This document shows, one piece after another, positions 42,845-53,145 of a stretch of 64,000 nucleotides of DNA; position 1 is the stretch's first letter, and every line of letters starts with the position of its first letter. The translations under genes and the position numbers were made by a program. Where the stretch lies: contig NZ_CP018725.1 in the NCBI RefSeq assembly GCF_001908725.1, forward strand, positions 3,968,001 through 4,032,000. Direction: 5' to 3'. Source of the stretch: Xanthomonas vesicatoria ATCC 35937 (lineage in GTDB: Bacteria > Pseudomonadota > Gammaproteobacteria > Xanthomonadales > Xanthomonadaceae). A model generated the notes under the pieces. The model saw only the letters and a list, made by a program, of their open reading frames with translations, did no database searches and was not told the origin of the DNA.

Positions 42845-43040
42845 CAGGGGACGACCGGTAAAAGAGGGGAACCGAGGCGGCGCAGTGTATCGGCCTGGGG
42901 GCAGCGCGCAACATGCGGCTGCGGCCGGGTGCAAACGCCATCGTGGCCGGGTCTCGTTACGCGTGGTGCTTGCCCACGGATGGCGGCACGTAGCCGAGCT
43001 GCTGCGAACGTGGCGCCCACTGCTCGCGACGAGGCCAGAC

Positions 43041-43379
43041 CTATTTCGCAGCGCATTGTCCGGAAACGCACTGGCAGGCGCTGATCTCCCGGAACCCGCA
43101 CACGCTCATCATGCCGCTGGACTGGCATTGCGCCATCACGCCTTGCGGGTCGGTGGCGCTAGTGACGTTGACGCAGGCCGGGAACGCGCCGCAACAGTTG
43201 CCGACGTTCTTCACCGTGCAATCTGCATCGACCTTGCACGTGGTGGTGACGGTGATCGGCTTGGCACTGGTCGGCGGTGGGGTTGCCGCATCGGTCGGCG
43301 GCGCGGCGACGCAGCCCATCAGAACCAACAACGCCATCAGCAACAAACTGCTCAAACACCGGGACAAGACACGGGACAT
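43041..43379 (-). CDS. Cysteine-rich lipoprotein
   Basis: A 112-residue lipoprotein: signal LSSLLLMALLVLMGC with the lipidated Cys at about residue 23, a short Pro/Thr/Ala linker, then a compact domain with about nine further cysteines (CKVDADC, GNCCGAF, ACVNV, QCQSSGMMSVC, ACQCVSGQC). The spacing suggests several disulfides in a small extracytoplasmic module. I do not recognise the family. No clear operon partner. An in-frame upstream extension to 43520 lacks a signal-like start, so ATG 43379 was used. Confidence 0.72.
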   Translation of the reverse strand: MSRVLSRCLSSLLLMALLVLMGCVAAPPTDAATPPPTSAKPITVTTTCKVDADCTVKNVGNCCGAFPACVNVTSATDPQGVMAQCQSSGMMSVCGFREISACQCVSGQCAAK

Positions 43380-43653
43380 TGCGGCTGCTCCGATCACGAC
43401 AGGTGGGTGGACATGGTAAGCGCTGGACGGCGTGCGTGTGGTCACCACGTCGCCAGTCGCGTCCACCGGACACTCGAGCGGGCTGCGCTCTGTATCGGCC
43501 TGGCAATTGCTTTTGGGCACGCTGGCCGTGTCAAGTGAGTAGGCGACATCTTCCCAGCATTCACCCTCTCGTGCTGCCGGTCGCCGTCACGCATGCAGCT
43601 TCCGGTTGCGATGCGTCCGCTGATCGCTGGATCAGGGCGACGCGGCAGCGCAA

Positions 43654-43893
43654 TCAACGATGTCGGCGCAGCACAGCGCTGCAGCGTGTCGCGAGCGTCA
43701 GTTGCTGCATGCTCTCGTCACGGCCGGCGCTAGGAAGCTCCTCGTCGGGCGGATTCGGGATGAACATGCATAAGGCCTCGCCCGGGGTGACCGCTTGTGC
43801 GCCTTGCTGAGGCTGCGCGCAGCCAGCCAGGCCGATCGAAAGCGAAAACATGGCGCCGTACAGCGCCCGCGGGCCTGCTCGTGGGAGGCACAT
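43654..43893 (-). CDS. Small putative lipoprotein
   Basis: A 79-residue frame containing a lipobox (FSLSIGLAGC) followed by AQPQQ and about 50 residues without further membrane segments. Translation may begin at ATG 43893 or at ATG 43851 directly before the hydrophobic stretch. The ribosome site is weak. A lipobox this well formed is unlikely by chance, but the gene is short and I recognise no family. Confidence 0.45.
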   Translation of the reverse strand: MCLPRAGPRALYGAMFSLSIGLAGCAQPQQGAQAVTPGEALCMFIPNPPDEELPSAGRDESMQQLTLATRCSAVLRRHR

Positions 43894-43953
43894 GACGGTG
43901 TTCCATTGGACAGAGCCTGCAATCTAGGCGCAGGCGCACACCGGCGGGCGGCG

Positions 43954-44883
43954 TCAATTCGCTTCCGCATGCAGTGCTGCGCACCACAGCACGCCGACTA
44001 GCAGGCAGGCGATCGCGGCCAGCTCCAATGGCGTGGGCAGCCGCATTTCCCAGGCAAAGCCGTACAGCAGCGCAAACACGGTTTCGAACACGATCATCTG
44101 CCCGACCAGGGTCAGCGGCAGGACGCGGCTGGCGCGGTTCCACAAGGCATTGCCGATCACCGATGCCAGAACGCCCAGCAGCAGCGAGACGCCCCAGAAA
44201 CTGGCCCAGTCGATCGCTGCATGCGCGGCGCCGCCGATCAGCGCCGCCGGCGCCAGCAACGCGGCCAGTGCGCCGGTGACCACGCCGGTCAGCAGCGACC
44301 AGTCGCCACCGGAGAGGTCGGGGCGGCGACGTAGCCAGCGCGCATTGGCGATTGAATAGGCCGACCACGAGACCAGTGCACCGACCGCGCACAACAAGCC
44401 GGCAATACGGGTGAGGCGGTCGCTTGCCTGTTGCCCGGAGTCGTCCTGTACGGTGTCCAGCGCGACCAGCGCTACGCCGATGACGCACAACACGCACGGC
44501 GCAGCGAGCCGCCGTAATTGCACTGCGCCGGCCGCGCGCGTGCCGATGATGGTGACCACCACCGGCAGCAGCCCGATGATCAGCGCCGTGGCCGCGCTAC
44601 CGGCCCATTGCACCGCGCTGCCGAGCAAGACGTAATAAATCAGATTGCCCATCAGGCTCAGACGGACTAGCGCCCACCATTCGGCGCGGCCCAGGCGCGC
44701 AGCCGTTTGTCGCGCGCGCGGTGCCAGCACCAGCGCGGCCACCGCGCCATACGACAGGTAACGCGCCACCGCCAATTGCAGTGGGGTAAACGCCGACAAC
44801 AGCTGCGGTGCCAGAAACACCAGCCCCCACAACGCACCCGCACCGATGCCGCAGGCCACGCCCATTGTCAGGCGCTCACGCAT
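43954..44883 (-). CDS. EamA/DMT-family transporter
   Basis: A 309-residue inner-membrane protein with ten predicted helices in two EamA repeats (first starting GIGAGALWGLVFLAPQLL, second starting RIAGLLCAVGALVSWSAYS). DMT proteins export amino acids, nucleobases or other metabolites; the substrate is unknown. ATG 44883 has AGGAAGGAG 8-16 bases upstream, a strong site. It stands alone among leftward genes. Confidence 0.88.
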   Translation of the reverse strand: MRERLTMGVACGIGAGALWGLVFLAPQLLSAFTPLQLAVARYLSYGAVAALVLAPRARQTAARLGRAEWWALVRLSLMGNLIYYVLLGSAVQWAGSAATALIIGLLPVVVTIIGTRAAGAVQLRRLAAPCVLCVIGVALVALDTVQDDSGQQASDRLTRIAGLLCAVGALVSWSAYSIANARWLRRRPDLSGGDWSLLTGVVTGALAALLAPAALIGGAAHAAIDWASFWGVSLLLGVLASVIGNALWNRASRVLPLTLVGQMIVFETVFALLYGFAWEMRLPTPLELAAIACLLVGVLWCAALHAEAN

Positions 44884-45194
44884 CGTGTTTCTCCTTCCTG
44901 CCATGGACTGCAGCGTGCAGTGCAGTGCGGTATTGATCAAGCGCGCCGATCACACGCCTGCTCGCCGCCATGGGATGGTTGTGTGTCGCGATGAACCCGT
45001 CAACGCAGTGCGCCCATCAGCAGCATGCTCAATGCGACCTGGCGTTCCTGTAGGCGGTCGTTCGATTGCCCGCGTCATGCCGCATGCACGGGTGCATGTC
45101 GTGGCCAACGACGCCGCAGCGATCAGTAGTCGGATGGCCACAAGCCAGTTGTTCGAACAAGGTGGCGAACGATTCCAGCCGCCCATAAAAACAA
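44884..45194. other. Gene-free stretch between glnS and the EamA transporter gene
   Basis: About 310 bases holding the transporter promoter. The glnS terminator borders it on the right. Open frames here lack ribosome sites and known motifs. Confidence 0.5.
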
Positions 45195-45228
45195 TCGGCG
45201 ACGCCTGCCTTGTCGCAAGCGTCGCCGA
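45186..45228 (-). terminator. Intrinsic terminator of glnS
   Basis: On the minus strand TCGGCGACGC (45228-45219) pairs with GCGTCGCCGA (45204-45195), ten perfect pairs, followed by TTGTTTTTAT. It lies 15 bases after the glnS stop and is a textbook rho-independent terminator. Confidence 0.88.
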
Positions 45229-45242
45229 CCTGTTTGCCGCGA

Positions 45243-46982
<1,740 letters not shown>

Positions 46983-47298
46983 GCGGGGCATCGGCAATAG
47001 GTAAACCGCAAGTTTAGGCGGTGGCACCGGTTAGGGGTAGGCGGCGGGAGGTGTTGCGCGCTCGGCTGGTGCTTTCTACTGCGGATCGAACGCCGGCTGG
47101 CCCTTTGGCCAGTGCCACCAGCGCTGCCATGGGCATCCTCGAGGCCGCTATTGGCCGCAACGTGTGACGGTCGGTGGCGCGGTCGCGGTCGCGGCCGCGC
47201 CGTCGCGTGAAGGAACGGTGGCAGCGTCAGATCGGCCACCGCTGGCGGTCGCCGGCCCCGACGCGTACGCTGCGCCGACCCTCTGCAGCGAGCAGCGC
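46983..47298. other. Gene-free stretch between divergent glnS and the glutathione-transferase gene
   Basis: About 315 bases that should contain promoters in both directions. An open frame extends the downstream gene backwards here, but its Ala/Arg-rich content and lack of a ribosome site argue against use. No obvious operator. Confidence 0.5.
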
Positions 47299-47940
47299 AT
47301 GCCTTTGCCCCGCCTGGTGATCGGCGACAAAACCCTGTCTTCGTGGTCGTTGCGGCCGTGGTTGCTACTGCGGCATTTCCAGGTGCCGTTCGACGAAGTC
47401 TGCCTGCCTCTGGACACGCCCGAGTTCCAGTCGCGCATCGCCGGGTATTCGCCTACCCGCAAGGTGCCGGTGCTGTGGGACGGCACCCTGCATGTCTGGG
47501 ATTCGCTGGCGATTTGCGAATACATCAACGAACGCTGGCTCGACGGCCGCGGCTGGCCGGCCGATCTGGCGGTGCGGGCCCAGGCGCGCGCGGCCGCGGC
47601 CGAAATGCATTCGGGCTTTGCTGCCTTGCGCTCGCAACTGCCGATGGATCTGGCCCGCCCGCCCGGTCCGGGGCAGTGGGATGCGGCGGCCGAGCGCGAC
47701 ATCACCCGCATCCAGGCGTTGTGGGCCAGCCTGCGCGCCGAGCACGGGCATGCCGGAAACTTCCTTTGCGGTGAGTTCGGCATCGTCGATGCGATGTACG
47801 CCCCGGTTGCATTGCGCTTTGCCAGCTATGGCGTCCCGCTGTTCGAGGCCGCCGGCGATTACCTGGCCGCCCTGGATGCGCTGCCGGCGCTGCGCGAATG
47901 GCGCAACGGCGCCGAGCGCGAACGTGCGGAGCGTGGCTGA
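47299..47940 (+). CDS. Glutathione S-transferase family protein
   Basis: A 213-residue cytosolic protein with a thioredoxin-like N-domain (LVIGDKTLSSWSLRPWLLLRHF) carrying the SSWS catalytic Ser region, the glutathione-binding RKVPVLWDG and WDSLAICEYI (the Glu/Asp-Ser turn), and a helical C-domain ending in EWRNGAERER. It resembles the group annotated as maleylacetoacetate-isomerase-like or YfcF-type transferases; the substrate is unknown. A DUF2007 gene starts one base after the stop, so the two are co-transcribed. Confidence 0.87.
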   Translation: MPLPRLVIGDKTLSSWSLRPWLLLRHFQVPFDEVCLPLDTPEFQSRIAGYSPTRKVPVLWDGTLHVWDSLAICEYINERWLDGRGWPADLAVRAQARAAAAEMHSGFAALRSQLPMDLARPPGPGQWDAAAERDITRIQALWASLRAEHGHAGNFLCGEFGIVDAMYAPVALRFASYGVPLFEAAGDYLAALDALPALREWRNGAERERAERG

Positions 47941-47941
47941 G

Positions 47942-48172
47942 ATGCAGATCGCCTATCGCGCCAGTCACATCATCGACGCGCATCTGGCCAAACACGCGCT
48001 GGAAGATGCCGGCATCACCGCCTTCGTGTTCGGTGAGTCGCTGCTGGGCGGCGCCGGCGAATTGCCGGCCTTCGGTGTGCTGCAGGTGTGCGTGGCCGAC
48101 ATCCATCTGGGCCAGGCGCAGGCGGTGCTGGCCGAGATCGGCCTGTGCGGGCAGGTCACCCGCGCGCTGTAG
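47942..48172 (+). CDS. DUF2007 family small protein
   Basis: A 76-residue protein of the DUF2007 (putative signal-transducing) family: YRASHIIDAHLAKHALEDAGI, FVFGESLLGGAGELP and VCVADIHLGQAQAVL. The ferredoxin-like small domain is of unknown function and sometimes fused to zinc ribbons. It begins one base after the glutathione-transferase stop. A long inverted repeat follows. Confidence 0.85.
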   Translation: MQIAYRASHIIDAHLAKHALEDAGITAFVFGESLLGGAGELPAFGVLQVCVADIHLGQAQAVLAEIGLCGQVTRAL

Positions 48173-48196
48173 GGTTGAAGCACCCCAGCGCCAGTC

Positions 48197-48265
48197 GTAG
48201 GAGCGCACCCGGGCGCGATGAAGCCTTGCCGATAAACGTCACGTCGCGCCCAGGTGCGCTCCTAC
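48197..48265. repeat. Long inverted repeat between convergent genes, probable dispersed element
   Basis: Arms of 24 bases at 48197-48220 and 48242-48265 are reverse complements at 22 of 24 positions, with a 21-base centre. They start GTAGGAGCGCACC and end with GGTGCGCTCCTAC. The sequence is of the kind repeated between genes in Xanthomonas and may end both flanking transcripts. Copy number elsewhere cannot be judged from this window. Confidence 0.75.
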
Positions 48266-48277
48266 CACGCCCGGGCA

Positions 48278-48742
48278 TCATTCCGGTTGACGCCATCCTG
48301 GCGGCGCCGCCTCTGGCGCGGCCAGTGCGCGCAAGCGTTTGAACAGCACCGTGGTTTCGGCCACGTTCCAGACCCGCAGCGCGACCTCGAAGGTGTCCAG
48401 CGGCTTGGTCAAAAAGTCCTTGGCGCCCAGGCCCAAGGCACGATGACGCGCGCTGCGGCTGGGGTCGGCGGTGAGCACGATGACCGGCAAAAAATGCTCC
48501 GGGTCGGACAACCGCGCCAGCTGTTCCAGCAGCGCATAGCCGTCCAGCTCGGGCATCTTCAGATCCAGCAGGATCAGGTCCGGCGCGAACGCCGATACCA
48601 ATCCCATCACCCGCAGTGGATCGGTGGTGGCGATGACCTGCTGGAAGCCTTCGCGCTGCAGCAGGTCTTCGAGCAGCCGCACGTTGGCCGGCTCGTCGTC
48701 GACGATAAGGATGCGGGAGCCGAGGATTTCGTCGCGGGTCAT
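48278..48742 (-). CDS. Stand-alone receiver-domain response regulator
   Basis: A 154-residue protein with one CheY-like receiver domain: acidic pair in ILIVDDEPANV, phospho-acceptor Asp60 (DLILLDLKMPELDGY), Thr in VIVLTAD, Lys in LTKPLD. About 25 residues rich in Ala and Pro follow, with no output domain. The start overlaps the stop of the hybrid kinase (ATGA). It is a likely phosphate acceptor or sink for that kinase. Confidence 0.9.
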   Translation of the reverse strand: MTRDEILGSRILIVDDEPANVRLLEDLLQREGFQQVIATTDPLRVMGLVSAFAPDLILLDLKMPELDGYALLEQLARLSDPEHFLPVIVLTADPSRSARHRALGLGAKDFLTKPLDTFEVALRVWNVAETTVLFKRLRALAAPEAAPPGWRQPE

Positions 48743-50649
48743 GCCAGCAGCCTGTCGATCACGGTGAAGAATTCCGCCACATCGAGCGGTTTGGTCAGAT
48801 ACGCGCGCACGCCCTGATCGCCCACGCGCGCCAGGGTGGCGGTGGTGGCATCGGCGCTGATCACCACCACCGGCAGCTGCGCCGTGGTTGGCTGCGCCTG
48901 CAGCTCGCGCAACAGCTCCTCGCCGTTGCCGTCGCTCAGGTGCAGGTCCAGCAGGATCAGGTCAGGCAAACCGTGCTGCAGCAGCTCGCGCGCCTGCGCC
49001 AGGCTGGCTGCCTCCAGCAGTTGCCATTGCGGGCGGCGCTCGGTGAGCGTGCGGATCAGGGCCTGGTTGGACGGGTTGTCTTCGATGCTCAGCAAGCGGC
49101 ACACGCCGCTGCCGCTGGTACTGGGCGGCAACAGCGTGCGCGCCGGTTCGCCGCGCTGCGGTTCGCCCTGCGGCAGCGAGATCCAGAAGCGCGCACCATC
49201 GCGGCTGCTGTCCACGCCGATCTGCCCGCCCATCGCCTCGATCAGCTTCTTGCTCAGCGCCAGCCCCAGGCCGGTGCCTTCCACCGCCGAGCGTTCGGCG
49301 CCCAGCCGCTCGAACGGCGTGAACAGACGCTGGATCTGCGGCGGCGTCAGCCCCTGGCCCTGATCGGCCACGGTGATGCGCACCTGCTCGCCGTCCGCCT
49401 GTGCGCTCACCTGCACATTGCCGCCGGGGCGATTGAACTTGACGGCATTGGACAACAGGTTGAGCAGCACCTGACGCAGACGCTGGGCGTCGGCGCGGAC
49501 TGTCCACGCGCCTTCGATGGCTGGCGGCTGCAGGTGGATGCCATGCTTTTCGGCATCCGGTGCGATCAGGGCCAGCGCTTCGTGCACCGCCGCGTCCACC
49601 GGAACCGGCTCCGGGCTCAGATCCAGCTGGTCGGCCTCGATACGTGCGATATCCAGCAGTTCGGTGATCAATCCGAGCAGATGCCGACCGGCGCCGAGAA
49701 TGTGCTGCAGATGACGGCGGTGCCCGGGTTCGGGCAGATCCATCTCCAGCACCTGCGCATAGCCCAGGATCGCATTGAGCGGGGTGCGTAGTTCGTGGCT
49801 GCTGCGGGAGAGGAATTCGGTCTTGGCGCGATTGGCGGTTTCGGCCTCGCTCCGCGCGAGCTGGGCTTCGGCCGCGCGTGCAGCCAGCAGTTCGCTGGCC
49901 TGCGCCAGGCGCTGCCCGACCTGGCCCAGTTCGTCGCCCGCGCGGGGCTGGGGGGCCAGCGGCAGGCCTTCGCCGAGCCGGTCGGCATTGGCGGCCAGCG
50001 TGCGCAGGCGCCCGGACAGCGCCGAAGCGAACCAGGCCACTGCAAAGACCGCGCCCAGGCCGCCGAGCATTGCCGCGCTCAGGGTGATGATCAGATTGCG
50101 CTGCCGCAAGCCTTGCGCTTTTGCAGTGCGCACCTGCAACTGTGCCGTTTCGTAATCGCGCAGTTCGCGCAGTTCCGCGCGCAGGATGTCGAGCTTGTAT
50201 TTGCCGTCCCACAGCTGCCGGATCTCTTCCTCGCGGCTGAGGTCCGGCGCCAGCAGACGACGCCAGCCCTGCATCTTCTCGGCGAACAACGGTTTGATGC
50301 GCGCAAAGCGCTTCGCCTGCACCGGGTCGGTGATGCGTTGCGAAAGCCGATCGGCCACCGGCTGCAGGCGTGGTTCGGCATAGCGATATGGGGTCAGGAA
50401 TTCATCGCGGCGCACCAGCCGGTACCCACGCACGCCGGCCGCGGTTTCCGCCAGCAGCGCGTGCGCTTCGTACAGGTCGCTCAGCACTTCCAGGGTTTGG
50501 CGCACATCGTTTTCGGCGGCGATGTTCTGCCGCTCCACGCTGTAGATCGCCATCAGCGCGACGGCCAGCAACAGTAGTGGCAGGGTGACCACCGCCAGGC
50601 TCTTGCGGGTGATCGGCCAATCATTCCAACGCACCGCCATTGCAGTCAT
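48739..50649 (-). CDS. Hybrid sensor histidine kinase with CHASE3 sensor and receiver
   Basis: A 636-residue membrane kinase: helix at about 17-36, a CHASE3-type helical periplasmic sensor to about 183 (LAETAAGVRGYRLVRRDEFL, LDILRAELRELRDYE), second helix at about 186-210, HAMP-like linker, HisKA with His285 (RSSHELRTPLNAILGYAQ), ATPase domain (LLNLLSNAVKFN, GTGLGLALSKKLIEAMGG) and a C-terminal receiver with Asp568 (DLILLDLHLSDGNG). It overlaps both neighbours by four bases, downstream of the luxR gene and upstream of the lone receiver, so all three form one unit. Confidence 0.93.
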   Translation of the reverse strand: MTAMAVRWNDWPITRKSLAVVTLPLLLLAVALMAIYSVERQNIAAENDVRQTLEVLSDLYEAHALLAETAAGVRGYRLVRRDEFLTPYRYAEPRLQPVADRLSQRITDPVQAKRFARIKPLFAEKMQGWRRLLAPDLSREEEIRQLWDGKYKLDILRAELRELRDYETAQLQVRTAKAQGLRQRNLIITLSAAMLGGLGAVFAVAWFASALSGRLRTLAANADRLGEGLPLAPQPRAGDELGQVGQRLAQASELLAARAAEAQLARSEAETANRAKTEFLSRSSHELRTPLNAILGYAQVLEMDLPEPGHRRHLQHILGAGRHLLGLITELLDIARIEADQLDLSPEPVPVDAAVHEALALIAPDAEKHGIHLQPPAIEGAWTVRADAQRLRQVLLNLLSNAVKFNRPGGNVQVSAQADGEQVRITVADQGQGLTPPQIQRLFTPFERLGAERSAVEGTGLGLALSKKLIEAMGGQIGVDSSRDGARFWISLPQGEPQRGEPARTLLPPSTSGSGVCRLLSIEDNPSNQALIRTLTERRPQWQLLEAASLAQARELLQHGLPDLILLDLHLSDGNGEELLRELQAQPTTAQLPVVVISADATTATLARVGDQGVRAYLTKPLDVAEFFTVIDRLLA

Positions 50650-51353
50650 AGCGCGAGTCCGGCTTGCACCGCGTACACCGCGGCCTGGGTGCGATCTTTT
50701 ACCTCAAGTTTCTGCAGGATGCGTTCGACATGCACTTTCACCGTGCCGGGAGAAATCCCCAGTTCAGCTGCAAGCGTCGCGTTGGTGAGTCCGCGTGGCA
50801 GCAGCGACAGTACCTGTTTTTCGCGCTTGCTCAGCGCGCTTAGGCGGTCGTCCTGCATCGGTTTGCGCCGACGCGTGGCGATCGGCTTGGCCGGTTCGGC
50901 CACCATCGCCGGCAGCAAGAGTGCAAAGGCCTGCAGCGCCTGCACGTCGTCGTTGCCGGGCGCGGGGCGGTTGTCGTTCCAGGCCACGCAGAGCATGCCG
51001 TGGGTTGTGCCCAGTGCATGGATCGGCACCTTGGCTTCGCGCATATCGCTCGGGCGCGGCGGCATTAGCCAGGCCGCTTCGTGGCCATCGCCGGCCGCAC
51101 TGGCACCGGGCGGCAACGCCCGCCCGCGGCTGGCAAGCACCTGCGCGCGCGGACCGCGCTGGGCGAGGACGGCGCCATGTTCCAGGCCCAGCAACAGCAG
51201 TACGCGGCCCAGCACCGCATCGCAAGCGTGCTCCGGTGTGTGCGCCTGACGCAGCGCCACGGCCGCCTCCCATAACGCCTGCCAGCGCGCGCTATCGGAT
51301 GCCTCGCGTCGCAAGCTCAGGCGCCAATCTCCAGCATTGGTAGGGGTTTCCAT
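50646..51353 (-). CDS. LuxR/NarL-type transcriptional regulator with GAF-like sensor domain
   Basis: A 235-residue regulator without a receiver domain. The N-terminal about 150 residues look like a degenerate GAF sensor (ARWQALWEAAVALRQAHT, VLLLLGLEHGAVL, KVPIHALGTTHGMLCVAW). The C-terminus is a LuxR helix-turn-helix (LSKREKQVLSLLPRGLTNATLAAELGIS, TVKVHVERILQKLEVKDRTQA, in parts). It leads the kinase-receiver operon with an ATGA overlap and may sense a small ligand itself. A palindrome lies just upstream of its start. Confidence 0.88.
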   Translation of the reverse strand: METPTNAGDWRLSLRREASDSARWQALWEAAVALRQAHTPEHACDAVLGRVLLLLGLEHGAVLAQRGPRAQVLASRGRALPPGASAAGDGHEAAWLMPPRPSDMREAKVPIHALGTTHGMLCVAWNDNRPAPGNDDVQALQAFALLLPAMVAEPAKPIATRRRKPMQDDRLSALSKREKQVLSLLPRGLTNATLAAELGISPGTVKVHVERILQKLEVKDRTQAAVYAVQAGLAL

Positions 51354-51374
51354 AAGTTCCCTCTAGGCCGATCA

Positions 51375-51392
51375 GCATATTCGAGTATATGC
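51375..51392. promoter_or_regulatory. Palindrome between luxR and the NTF2-like gene
   Basis: GCATAT (51375-51380) and ATATGC (51387-51392) are exact reverse complements with six bases between. The site is 22 bases from the luxR start and about 85 from the divergent gene, a suitable operator position for both. AT content is high for this region. Confidence 0.4.
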
Positions 51393-51477
51393 CAGTCGGC
51401 AGAATTGTTGGGGCAGTGGGATTTCGATACTGAGCTCGCCCGATGAGGCACCCACAACAACCCAACGGAGATATCCC

Positions 51478-51993
51478 ATGCGTCGCACCCTGTTCTCTCT
51501 GGCTTTGGCTCTGGCTGCCACCCCGGCGCTGGCCGCTGGCGTGATGCATTACACCGAAAAGGCCACCTTGCCGGCTGGCGGCGAAGAGCGCGAAGTCGCT
51601 GCGCTGTTCGACACCTGGAACGCCGCGCTGGCGACCGGCAACCCGCACAAGGTGGCCGATCTGTACGCGCCGGACGGCGTGCTGCTGCCGACCGTGTCCA
51701 ACGAAGTGCGCGCCTCGCGCGAGCAGATCGAAAAGTACTTCGAGATGTTTCTGACCAAAAAGCCGAAGGGCGTGGTCAATTACCGCACCGTGCGCGTGCT
51801 CGATGACGACAGCGCGGTGGACGCCGGCGTGTACACCTTCACGCTGACCGACAAAAACGGCAAGAAAAGCAACGTGCAGGCGCGCTACACCTTCGTGTAC
51901 GAAAAGCGCGACGGCAAGTGGCTGATCATCAACCACCACAGCTCGGCGATGCCCGAAGTGGACACGCGAGCGGCAGTCGCCAAGACCAAGTAA
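51478..51993 (+). CDS. Exported NTF2-like (SgcJ/EcaC, CaMKII-association-domain-like) protein
   Basis: A 171-residue exported protein. Signal peptide 1-20 (TLFSLALALAATPALA). The mature part is an NTF2-like domain: EEREVAALFDTWNAALATGN, LYAPDGVLLPTVSN, DDDSAVDAGVYTFTLTDKNGK and RYTFVYEKRDGKWLIINHHSSAMP. This His/Ser-ending strand is typical of SgcJ/EcaC and CaMKII-association-domain proteins. Periplasmic role unknown. It is divergent from the luxR-kinase operon and might be its target. Confidence 0.82.
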   Translation: MRRTLFSLALALAATPALAAGVMHYTEKATLPAGGEEREVAALFDTWNAALATGNPHKVADLYAPDGVLLPTVSNEVRASREQIEKYFEMFLTKKPKGVVNYRTVRVLDDDSAVDAGVYTFTLTDKNGKKSNVQARYTFVYEKRDGKWLIINHHSSAMPEVDTRAAVAKTK

Positions 51994-52089
51994 GTGCTGC
52001 ATCGGCGACGCGCGCTGGCCGGGCAGGCTTGAAAGCTGCTGCGGCCGGCGCCATCCAGCAGGCAATCCTTACGATTGCGGAGTTGCACC

Positions 52090-52740
52090 ATGCTGGGAAT
52101 CGGCGCCTTCAAACAACGCATGCCACGTCCGGGCGAGGCACTGCCTGGCCGCGAGCAAGCGCTGCCGTTGCATAACACGCACCTGATCAACGGCCACCCG
52201 TTGCGCGGGGAATTCACCGGCCTGGCCCAGGTGCAATTCGGGCTTGGTTGCTTCTGGGGCGCGGAACGCAAGTTCTGGAACGTGCCAGGGGTGTACACCA
52301 CCGCGGTGGGCTATGCCGGCGGCGAGACACCCAATGCAACCTACTCCGAAGTGTGTTCCGGACAGACCGGCCATACCGAAGCGGTGTTGGTGGTCTACGA
52401 CGAAGCGTCGGTGTCGTTTACGCAGTTGCTGCGCACGTTCTGGGAAAGCCACGACCCCACTCAGGGCATGCAGCAAGGCAACGATGTCGGCACGCAATAC
52501 CGCTCTGCCATCTATTGCACGACGCAGGCGCAGTACGACGCGGCACTCGCCAGCCGCGATGCCTATCAGCAGCAGCTGGATGCTGCAGGGTATGGCGCCA
52601 TCACCACGGAGATCCGTTTCCCGGCGCCCACGTTCTACTACGCCGAAGACGATCACCAGCAATATCTCGCCAAGCACCCCAATGGCTATTGCGGGCTTGG
52701 CGGCACGGGAGTGAGCTGCCCGATCGGGCTGGATGCCTGA
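52090..52740 (+). CDS. msrA: Peptide-methionine (S)-S-oxide reductase
   Basis: A 216-residue enzyme that repairs the S epimer of methionine sulfoxide with thioredoxin. The catalytic Cys54 is in [39 protein letters not shown] and [24 protein letters not shown] (read in parts) are the family signature. Resolving cysteines are near the C-terminus (GYCGL, VSCPIGL). Start at ATG 52090; an upstream in-frame ATG at 52075 is possible. Fits the peroxide-defence genes nearby. Confidence 0.95.
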   Translation: MLGIGAFKQRMPRPGEALPGREQALPLHNTHLINGHPLRGEFTGLAQVQFGLGCFWGAERKFWNVPGVYTTAVGYAGGETPNATYSEVCSGQTGHTEAVLVVYDEASVSFTQLLRTFWESHDPTQGMQQGNDVGTQYRSAIYCTTQAQYDAALASRDAYQQQLDAAGYGAITTEIRFPAPTFYYAEDDHQQYLAKHPNGYCGLGGTGVSCPIGLDA

Positions 52741-53145
52741 CGGAAAGGCGGGCCGGATTGAAACGCTGCCAACCACGTGATCGTGGCAGCGCGCCGATGG
52801 CCAACAGTGGCCGGCAGCGTTATCACGATCAGGCAGCGCATGGGAGTGCATGCCAGGCAACTTGAATGGCTACGTCGGAGACGACGTGGCCATCTTTTTT
52901 TGTGCGGTGTTGGCGCGGTGTGTCCGTAAGGCGGATCGGCCCAGCGAAGTTGCGCAGCGAATCAGTGGTGGAGAGTGCATGCTGCGAACACTGCACAAAA
53001 AGGGGTTCATCGCCGTACCGAACCGGCTCAATGCGGTGGATCACTGCCGGTGAATCGCTGCGGCCAACGGCACGCAGGCCCAGTTAGGCAATCAGCACGG
53101 CGAGTCGATGCAGCGCATCAGCACGGCGTGCCTGGAGCCGTTGGA
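52741..53145. other. Gene-free stretch between msrA and the PfpI-family gene
   Basis: About 400 bases between convergent genes. A few short open frames cross it but none has a ribosome site or a known motif. I see no strong hairpin. Confidence 0.5.
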
